5,906 bases of DNA. Source: Trueperaceae bacterium. GTDB lineage: Bacteria > Deinococcota > Deinococci > Deinococcales > Trueperaceae. A program made the translations under genes and the position numbers. The stretch lies in contig SKSV01000125.1 of NCBI GenBank assembly GCA_007122815.1, forward strand, positions 1 to 5,906, in the 5' to 3' direction. The notes under the pieces were generated by a model, which worked only from the letters and a program-made list of their open reading frames with translations, was not told the DNA's origin and did no database searches. Positions 1 to 4,109 of the stretch are shown piece by piece (the stretch's first letter is position 1; the number at the start of each line of letters is the position of its first letter).

Positions 1-399
1 CCCCCGCGCCAGGCGCAGCGCGCTCATGGTGGCCTCGGTGCCGGAGTTCACGAAGCGCACGAGCTCGGCGCCGCTGACCCTCTCGAGGATGCGTTCCGCC
101 AGCACCGTCTCACGCTCGGTGGGGGCGCCGAACGACGTTCCGTCGGCGAGCGCCCCCTCGAGCGCCGCGATGACGCGGGGGTGCCTGTGACCCATGCGCA
201 TGGGGCCCCAGGAGCCGAACATGTCGATCAGCCGGCTGCCGTCGGCGTCCCACAGGTACGCGCCGTCGGCGCGCTCGATGAAGCGCGGCGTGCCGCCGAC
301 GCTACCGAAGGCGCGCACGGGAGAGCTGACACCACCAGGCATGACCCGCCGGGCGCTCTCGAACAGGGTCTCGGATCTCTTGGACTGCTCGCTTGCCAT
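1..399 (-). CDS. hemL: Glutamate-1-semialdehyde 2,1-aminomutase, N-terminal 133 residues (partial)
   Basis: This PLP-dependent enzyme converts glutamate-1-semialdehyde to 5-aminolevulinate in the C5 route to heme and other tetrapyrroles, in the cytoplasm. Translating the reverse strand from the ATG at 399-397 gives an open frame of 133 codons to the window edge. Family signatures appear in order: [20 protein letters not shown] near residues 12-31 (most members have N where this has S), then [13 protein letters not shown] near 75-87, then [15 protein letters not shown] near 118-132. The PLP-binding lysine and the rest of the protein, about 300 residues, lie outside the window. The start fits the usual N-terminus, and no other in-frame ATG lies just upstream. 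I see no clear Shine-Dalgarno sequence before it. It is transcribed divergently from the diguanylate cyclase gene, with 54 bp between the two starts, and has no evident link to the SOS cassette. Confidence 0.93.
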   Translation of the reverse strand, partial: MASEQSKRSETLFESARRVMPGGVSSPVRAFGSVGGTPRFIERADGAYLWDADGSRLIDMFGSWGPMRMGHRHPRVIAALEGALADGTSFGAPTERETVLAERILERVSGAELVRFVNSGTEATMSALRLARG

Positions 400-437
400 G
401 GAGCCATGGTGCCATGCGCGCCGCTCGGCCGATGCAG

Positions 438-443
438 TACGCT
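438..443 (+). promoter_or_regulatory. Possible -10 element of a leaderless promoter
   Basis: TACGCT fits the TANNNT form of an extended -10 hexamer and ends 10 nt before the ATG at 454. A transcript starting about 7-10 nt downstream would begin at or very near the start codon. No purine-rich Shine-Dalgarno sequence precedes the ATG, and no convincing -35 hexamer is visible. Leaderless genes with this arrangement are common in Deinococcota. The assignment is inferred from position alone. Confidence 0.33.
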
Positions 444-453
444 TGAGTCACGT

Positions 454-1494
454 ATGACGTCGGGTTCAGCAGTCGAATCTTCACTGAACGACGAAGCCAT
501 CGCCGCCGCCTTCCGCACCTACCTCGAGACCTACTTCGTGCTCCGCAACCTGCCGGCGGCCTTGGAGTTGTTCACCGAGTCGACTTCGGGATTCGGGACC
601 GGTGCGGACGAGGCGATGTTCGATGCGCAGAGCGTGGCCGCGGTGGTGGAGAGAGACATGCGGCAAGCCCCTAACGAGGTGCGCTACACCGTCACGCGCC
701 AGAGGGTGCAGCGGCTCAGCGAGGACGCAGGCTTGGCGGTGGCCGAGGTAGACCTGCGGACCACGATCTCCGAGCAGGAGCTGCGCTTCAAGGGCCTGCG
801 CGTGAGCGTCGTCTACCGACGCGTGGGCGACGAGTGGCGCATCGAGCATCAGCACACCTCGCTGCCGACGGAGGTGCACGGCCCCGACGAGTCCTACCCG
901 GTGAAGGAGCTGGAGGAGCGCAACGCCGTGCTGGCGCGGCTGGTGGGGAAGCGCACGGCCGAGCTGCACGCCGCGCTCGAGGAGATCAGAGGGCTGGCGG
1001 CCATCGACGCGTTGACCGGCACGCTGAACCGCTTCACCGTAGACGAGCGGCTCGCCGCGGAGCTGGCTCGCGCGGAGCGTCACGGGCACGGCTTCGCCCT
1101 CATATTGCTCGACATCGACCAGTTCAAGGCGGTGAACGACTTGCTGGGGCACATCGAGGGCGACCGCTTGCTGCGCACTCTCGCGCGACTCGTGACCGAG
1201 AGGGTCCGCAAGAGCGACGTGGTCGGCCGCTGGGGTGGCGAGGAGTTCGTCATCATCTGCCCGGAGACGAGCCTGGGGAACGCCGCGCAGCTCGCCGAGG
1301 ACATCCGTCTCAGCGTGGCCTCGTACGACTTCGGCATCGGTCGGTCCTGCACGATCAGCCAGGGCGTCACCGTCAACGAGGCGGGTGACACCGTCGACAG
1401 CATCTTCGCGCGCGCCGACCGGGCCATGTACGCGGCCAAACGTGCCGGCCGTAACAGCGTCAGCCTGACGCCGAACAGAGCACCTCGAGCTTAG
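454..1494 (+). CDS. Diguanylate cyclase with SnoaL-like N-terminal domain (346 aa)
   Basis: It makes cyclic di-GMP from two GTP, and no membrane segment or signal peptide is visible, so it should be cytosolic. Residues about 8-140 resemble the SnoaL/NTF2-like fold, a small cone-shaped ligand pocket; the end of this domain, DEWRIEHQHTSLP at 126-138, is characteristic of SnoaL_3-type domains. A charged helical linker at about 150-182 looks like a coiled coil. The GGDEF domain starts at DALTGTLNR (185-193). It has the metal-binding Asp in DIDQFKAVND (220-229), then GHIEGD, and the active-site motif as GGEEF (261-265). RKSD at 252-255, exactly five residues before GGEEF, is the product-inhibition (I-site) motif. 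It therefore looks catalytically competent and feedback-controlled. The open frame continues upstream to 181, but that part is antisense to hemL; the ATG at 454 clears hemL and begins just before the SnoaL fold. An ATG at 406 is the alternative. The ligand of the sensor domain is unknown. Confidence 0.9.
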   Translation: MTSGSAVESSLNDEAIAAAFRTYLETYFVLRNLPAALELFTESTSGFGTGADEAMFDAQSVAAVVERDMRQAPNEVRYTVTRQRVQRLSEDAGLAVAEVDLRTTISEQELRFKGLRVSVVYRRVGDEWRIEHQHTSLPTEVHGPDESYPVKELEERNAVLARLVGKRTAELHAALEEIRGLAAIDALTGTLNRFTVDERLAAELARAERHGHGFALILLDIDQFKAVNDLLGHIEGDRLLRTLARLVTERVRKSDVVGRWGGEEFVIICPETSLGNAAQLAEDIRLSVASYDFGIGRSCTISQGVTVNEAGDTVDSIFARADRAMYAAKRAGRNSVSLTPNRAPRA

Positions 1495-1519
1495 GCGCGA
1501 GCACCTCGGGCGTAGGTGT
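1478..1519 (+). repeat. 21-bp imperfect tandem repeat spanning the stop codon
   Basis: Two adjoining 21-bp units (1478-1498 and 1499-1519) match at 17 of 21 positions. Both begin GAGCACCTCG and both contain TAGG. Because 21 is a multiple of three, each unit carries an in-frame TAG (1492-1494 and 1513-1515), so the cyclase frame reads RAPRA-stop followed by ARAPRA-stop. This looks like an old local duplication of the gene's 3' end that left a spare stop codon. No hairpin with a T-tract, and so no intrinsic terminator, is visible here. Confidence 0.8.
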
Positions 1520-1523
1520 GAGC

Positions 1524-1552
1524 TTGACAACCTGCCCCCGGCTCCGTATCGT
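1524..1552 (+). promoter_or_regulatory. Sigma-70 type promoter of the lexA cassette
   Basis: A perfect -35 hexamer TTGACA (1524-1529) and a -10 hexamer TATCGT (1547-1552, 4 of 6 consensus bases) are separated by an optimal 17 bp. Transcription should start near 1558-1560, leaving a leader of about 40 nt before lexA. The candidate operator repeats begin 1 bp after the -10 box. Confidence 0.78.
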
Positions 1553-1553
1553 T

Positions 1554-1583
1554 GGGTTACCCTTAGTTACCCAGGGTTACGAC
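1554..1583 (+). promoter_or_regulatory. Candidate LexA operator: three 10-bp phased GTTAC repeats
   Basis: GTTAC occurs at 1556, 1566 and 1576, which makes three 10-bp units: GGGTTACCCT, TAGTTACCCA, GGGTTACGAC. The same stretch also holds two short odd palindromes, GGGT-T-ACCC (1554-1562) and ACCC-A-GGGT (1569-1577), so half-sites could be read as direct or inverted. It covers the predicted transcription start, where a bound repressor would block initiation. The gene directly downstream encodes a LexA-type repressor, so autoregulation is the natural inference. It matches neither the E. coli CTGT-N8-ACAG box nor the B. subtilis box; the direct-repeat layout recalls the alphaproteobacterial GTTC-N7-GTTC box, but with a 10-bp rather than 11-bp period. 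Confidence 0.6.
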
Positions 1584-1586
1584 GAG

Positions 1587-1592
1587 AGGAGG
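1587..1592 (+). promoter_or_regulatory. Ribosome binding site of lexA
   Basis: AGGAGG, a full match to the anti-Shine-Dalgarno core, sits 5 nt before the ATG at 1598 and fixes that start. Confidence 0.85.
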
Positions 1593-1597
1593 TCGAG

Positions 1598-2233
1598 ATG
1601 CCGCCAAGAGCACAGAAGCAGCTCCGCATCCTCGACGCGCTGCGCGAGGCTCAGCAGAGCGAGAGCCGCCTGCCGGATCTGAGCGACCTAGCGCGCCGCT
1701 TCGAGATCAGCTACCCCACCCTGCGCGAGCATCTCACGGCGCTCGAGGCGAAAGGGCATCTGCGCTTCACCTCCCGCGGCCCCGGCCGCAGTCCCCACCT
1801 AGAGCTCCTGGGGATGCCGCCAGGGTTGGCCGTCTACGGCGAGATCGCCGCCGGCCTCCCCATAGGCAGTTACCCGGAGCCGGAGGGTTACTTGCGGCTC
1901 CCGGGCATCCTCGAGGGCTTCGCGCTGCGCGTGCGCGGTGACTCCATGGCCGAGCGCATCGAGGACGGTGACCTGGTGCTGCTCTCCCCGCGCCTGCCGC
2001 AACGCTCGGGCGAGATATGCGCGCTGCGCGTGGGTGACGACGAATCGACCCTGAAGTACCTGGAGTGGCAAGGCCTGCGCCCGCAGCGCTACCGCCTCAG
2101 GCCGCACAACCCCGCGTACCCCACCCTGGAGGTCGCCGCTGCTTACGTTCACGTGGACGGCGTCTTCCGAGGCCTGCTGCGCGGCCCCTTGGTACAGGAA
2201 CTCATGACCGCGGCGGGGGACGGCCCCGCCTAA
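1598..2233 (+). CDS. lexA: LexA-like self-cleaving SOS repressor (211 aa)
   Basis: It is a transcriptional repressor expected to be inactivated by RecA-stimulated self-cleavage after DNA damage. Residues about 1-70 form a winged helix-turn-helix (SDLARRFEISYPTLREHLTALEAKGHL), and about 75-200 form the S24 peptidase fold. The cleavage bond should be Ala85-Gly86 in GEIAAGLP. The catalytic Ser is S116 in VRGDSMAERIEDGDLV, and the general-base Lys is K153 in STLKYLEWQG. The S-to-K distance of 37 matches E. coli LexA (S119-K156), so the self-cleavage machinery looks intact. The length is close to typical LexA (about 200-210). It is the first gene of the imuB-dnaE2 cassette and has its own promoter and operator. 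It could be a cassette-dedicated LexA rather than the only one in the genome; one window cannot decide. Confidence 0.9.
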   Translation: MPPRAQKQLRILDALREAQQSESRLPDLSDLARRFEISYPTLREHLTALEAKGHLRFTSRGPGRSPHLELLGMPPGLAVYGEIAAGLPIGSYPEPEGYLRLPGILEGFALRVRGDSMAERIEDGDLVLLSPRLPQRSGEICALRVGDDESTLKYLEWQGLRPQRYRLRPHNPAYPTLEVAAAYVHVDGVFRGLLRGPLVQELMTAAGDGPA

Positions 2234-2310
2234 GCCTCCTCACCATCACACGAAGGTGCCTCCGCTACCGCCGCCGAGCAGGAGGGGGCACCCTCGTCCC
2301 GCCTCAGCAC

Positions 2311-2324
2311 GGGCCTCCGGGCCC
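2311..2324 (+). other. GC-rich hairpin between lexA and imuB
   Basis: GGGCC (2311-2315) and GGCCC (2320-2324) form a 5-bp stem closed by a TCCG loop, a UNCG-type stable tetraloop in RNA. No U-run follows, so it is not a standard terminator. It may be an mRNA stability or processing element, or simply a product of high GC. Confidence 0.35.
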
Positions 2325-2356
2325 CACCGGTGCTGCGCCGTCGCAGCGCCCAACCC

Positions 2357-2362
2357 AGGGAG
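2357..2362 (+). promoter_or_regulatory. Ribosome binding site supporting the imuB start at 2372
   Basis: AGGGAG lies 9 nt before the ATG at 2372. It favours this start over the upstream GTG at 2330 and the internal GTG at 2534, which marks the start of family homology. Confidence 0.6.
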
Positions 2363-2371
2363 CCGATCGAC

Positions 2372-3817
2372 ATGCTCTTCCCCGTCCCGCTACCGTCGTC
2401 GCGCCCGACCAGCCCGACCCGGCGCCAGCGCGGCGCGAGCGCGCGCCGTGGCGCGCCGACTCCCACGCCACGTCGTGGTGCTCCCGCGCCGCGTTGCGGC
2501 GCGCCACAACGTGGCGCAAGCGCAACCCAGGTCGTGGCCTTGCTGCTCGAACCGCTGTCGCTCTGGCTCGCCCAGCGGCGCGACCCCCGCCTAGCCCGTA
2601 CGCCCACCGTCACCGTCCAGGACGGCCTGGTGATGCACGCCAACCCTCCCGCCCGACGCCTGGGAGTGAGCCGAGGGATGCGCGCGGAGGGGGCCAGGCT
2701 GCGCGCCGAGCACCTCGTCGTGCTCACCCCCAGCGAGGTCGAGACCGCTCACGCCTGGGACGGTGTGCTGCGCGACCTGGCCGGCTGGACCCCTTGGCTC
2801 ACCGCCCGCCGTCGCGGGCTGGCGCTGCTGCGCGCCACTGCGCGCGAAGCGCGCGAGCTGGCCGAGGCCTTCGAGGGTCGCGTGGGCGTGGCCGCCGACC
2901 GGCAGACCGCCGAACTCGCCGCCGCCTCGGCGCGTCCCGGCGAGGTGAGGACCGTCGACCCTGGCGACGAGGCATCCTTCCTCGCCCGACTACCGCTGCG
3001 TTTCCTGCGCAGTGCGGGCCTGGGCGACGCCGACCTCGTGCGCCTGCACTGGTTGGGGCTCTCCACCGCGGGCGACCTGGCGCGCTGGAGCCGCGAGCAG
3101 ATCGAGGGTTACCTGGGCGAAGCCGGCCGCGCGCTCCTCCCCTACCTCCTAGGTCCCCGCGCCGACGAGCTCCCCGTGTGGGCGCCGCCCACGCCGCTGC
3201 GCCGCCGTCTCGCCTTCGAGCGGCCGCTGTTCGAGCCCTTCGAGCTCGAGGGGGCGATAGAGCGCCTATCCCACGCCCTGGCAGAGGCCCTCGCCGGGAC
3301 CGCCGCGCGCCGCCTCACCCTCATCGCCGACGTGGGCGGCGTGGCCATGCCGGCCAGCCGCTCCGCGAAGCGACCCCTGCGCGAGGCGGGTCAGATCCGC
3401 AGGCAGGCGCTCCTGGCGCTGGGTGACAGCGGCGCCGCCCCGATAGGCATCGACGCCCTCACGCTCGAGCTCGACGAGCGGCGACGCGTCAGCGACCAGG
3501 AGGGTTTGTGGGCCACGCGCGCGCAGCGCGAGCGCGCCAGCGAAGCGCTGCTGGAGCGCTTCCCGGGCTCGCTGCGGCGGGTGCGCTGGGGTGACCTGTA
3601 CGCCCCCGCGGTCGACCACGCCTGGGACTGGGTGCCGTTCGAGGAGGACGTCCAGTCGCAGCACACGCAGCAAACCGCCACCGGCAGCCCTACCGCCGCG
3701 GGCAGCCCTACCGCCGCGGATGCCATCGCCGTACCGCTCTTCGCCGACGGCGGTCGCGAGCACCCGGACGCCATCGTGCTCGGCCACCTCACCGGCCGCG
3801 CCCTGCGCGCTGCCTGA
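2372..3817 (+). CDS. imuB: ImuB-like catalytically inactive Y-family polymerase (481 aa)
   Basis: ImuB proteins are Y-family relatives that act not as polymerases but as hubs linking DnaE2 to the sliding clamp during mutagenic lesion bypass. Residues 1-53 are a low-complexity Arg/Gly/Ala/Pro extension. The polymerase-like core starts at VVALLLEPLSLWLAQRRDP (54-72). Where Pol IV has its first catalytic Asp, this protein has Leu (about L58), and the SxDE motif region reads ARRRGLALL (145-153), so both acidic clusters are lost, as in known ImuB. A helix-hairpin-helix/thumb region runs from about 207 (LPLRFLRSAGLGDAD), and a little-finger-like domain from about 277 (RRRLAFERPLFEPF) to 390. The tail (about 425-481) has a Gln-rich stretch, two exact GSPTAA repeats (438-449) and AVPLF (453-457), a possible degenerate clamp-binding pentamer. 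The small gene follows after 37 bp. D. deserti ImuY is the nearest remembered relative by context. Confidence 0.85.
   Translation: MLFPVPLPSSRPTSPTRRQRGASARRGAPTPTPRRGAPAPRCGAPQRGASATQVVALLLEPLSLWLAQRRDPRLARTPTVTVQDGLVMHANPPARRLGVSRGMRAEGARLRAEHLVVLTPSEVETAHAWDGVLRDLAGWTPWLTARRRGLALLRATAREARELAEAFEGRVGVAADRQTAELAAASARPGEVRTVDPGDEASFLARLPLRFLRSAGLGDADLVRLHWLGLSTAGDLARWSREQIEGYLGEAGRALLPYLLGPRADELPVWAPPTPLRRRLAFERPLFEPFELEGAIERLSHALAEALAGTAARRLTLIADVGGVAMPASRSAKRPLREAGQIRRQALLALGDSGAAPIGIDALTLELDERRRVSDQEGLWATRAQRERASEALLERFPGSLRRVRWGDLYAPAVDHAWDWVPFEEDVQSQHTQQTATGSPTAAGSPTAADAIAVPLFADGGREHPDAIVLGHLTGRALRAA
2493..2526 (+). other. Imperfect inverted repeat inside the 5' part of imuB
   Basis: Outer arms GTTGCG (2493-2498) and CGCAAC (2521-2526) and inner arms GCGCCAC (2501-2507) and GTGGCGC (2511-2517) pair around a 3-nt AAC loop with a 2x3 internal bulge. 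This gives 13 base pairs in 34 nt. It lies at the end of the low-complexity segment, just before the conserved domain. It could fold in the mRNA near the internal GTG at 2534, or could be a by-product of the RGAP-coding repeats. Confidence 0.5.
3683..3718 (+). repeat. 18-bp exact tandem repeat in the imuB tail
   Basis: The 18-bp unit GGCAGCCCTACCGCCGCG occurs twice back to back (3683-3700 and 3701-3718), encoding GSPTAA twice. A degenerate partial third copy precedes it. It lengthens the flexible linker between the little-finger domain and the AVPLF tail motif. Being exact, it is probably recent and prone to slippage, and copy number may vary between strains. Confidence 0.9.
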
Positions 3818-3844
3818 GCGGGCGCGCGATGCCTCACGCAGCCT

Positions 3845-3848
3845 GGAG
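3845..3848 (+). promoter_or_regulatory. Ribosome binding site deciding the DUF6504 gene start
   Basis: GGAG sits 6 nt before the GTG at 3855. The ATG at 3867 would have an 18-nt spacing to the same site and no other candidate nearby, so GTG is preferred. Confidence 0.5.
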
Positions 3849-3854
3849 CCCGCC

Positions 3855-4109
3855 GTGCGCCGCCTGATGATCCCGGTAGACGTCTCCCCCGCCCAGGGGA
3901 CGCCGCGCTCGCTGCGCTGGCTCGACGTGGCGACCGGGCGTCCGCGCAGCGCCCGGGTGGCGCGCGTGCTCGACGACTGGGACTACGCCGGGCGCTGGTG
4001 GGAGGGCGAGGTGCGCCGCCACTACCTGCTGCTCGAGACCGACGCCGGTACCACGCTCGAGGTGTTCCGAGAGGGGAACGACTGGTGCCTCTCACGCCTG
4101 AGCGACTGA
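3855..4109 (+). CDS. Small DUF6504-type protein between imuB and dnaE2 (84 aa)
   Basis: The sequence starts MRRLMIPVDV (from GTG), continues with LRWLDVATGRPRSARVARVLDDWDYAGRWWEGE in its middle, and ends EVFREGNDWCLSRLSD. This pattern, with a basic beta-strand start, a V-x-x-V-L-D-x-W segment, G-R-W-W-E-G-E, then a Tyr-Leu-rich strand and a final W-x-L-x-R, resembles small DUF6504 proteins that I recall next to imuB-like polymerase genes. It was recognised by eye only. No membrane segment or signal peptide is present. It sits 37 bp after imuB, and the dnaE2 start codon is nested in its last 25 bp, so it is almost surely co-translated with dnaE2. No biochemical function is known to me. Its position suggests a mutasome accessory role, perhaps binding ImuB, DnaE2 or DNA. 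An ATG at 3867 gives an 80-residue alternative. Confidence 0.75.
   Translation: MRRLMIPVDVSPAQGTPRSLRWLDVATGRPRSARVARVLDDWDYAGRWWEGEVRRHYLLLETDAGTTLEVFREGNDWCLSRLSD
4069..4076 (+). promoter_or_regulatory. Ribosome binding site of dnaE2 inside the preceding gene
   Basis: GAGAGGGG ends 8 nt before the GTG at 4085 and fixes this overlapping start. The site lies within the DUF6504 coding sequence, which suggests translational coupling. Confidence 0.7.

Larger units (their letters stand above)
2234..2371 (+). other. lexA-imuB intergenic gap with short hairpins
   Basis: This 138-bp gap is the only sizeable spacing inside the cassette. It contains GGTGCC (2264-2269) able to pair with GGCACC (2287-2292), and a compact hairpin at 2311-2324. 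I see no promoter with good hexamers, no GTTAC operator repeat and no T-tract, so imuB is probably read from the lexA promoter. A GTG at 2330, in frame with imuB, lies inside the gap but lacks a ribosome binding site. Confidence 0.5.

Noticed and set aside
181..453. Upstream extension of the cyclase open frame (91 extra residues from a GTG at 181)
   Set aside because: It is antisense to the well-supported hemL coding region and has no family resemblance; the ATG at 454 begins just before the SnoaL-like domain.
481..1530. Long reverse-strand open frame of 349 codons opposite the cyclase gene
   Set aside because: Its codons mirror a clear GGDEF protein on the other strand; the product is His/Arg/Val-rich without motifs. 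High GC makes such shadows common.
2311..2324. Hairpin considered as a terminator separating lexA from imuB
   Set aside because: The stem is only 5 bp and has no T-tract; a terminator here would also leave imuB without a visible promoter.
2430..2526. Repeats in the imuB 5' region considered as a CRISPR array or mobile-element end
   Set aside because: The units are about 15 bp, degenerate, irregularly spaced and in frame as RGAP-like codons; no spacer structure, target duplication or transposase is seen.
2065..3426. Forward open frame of 453 codons overlapping lexA and imuB
   Set aside because: It overlaps two recognised genes in another frame and translates to an Arg/Pro/Ala-rich sequence without domains.
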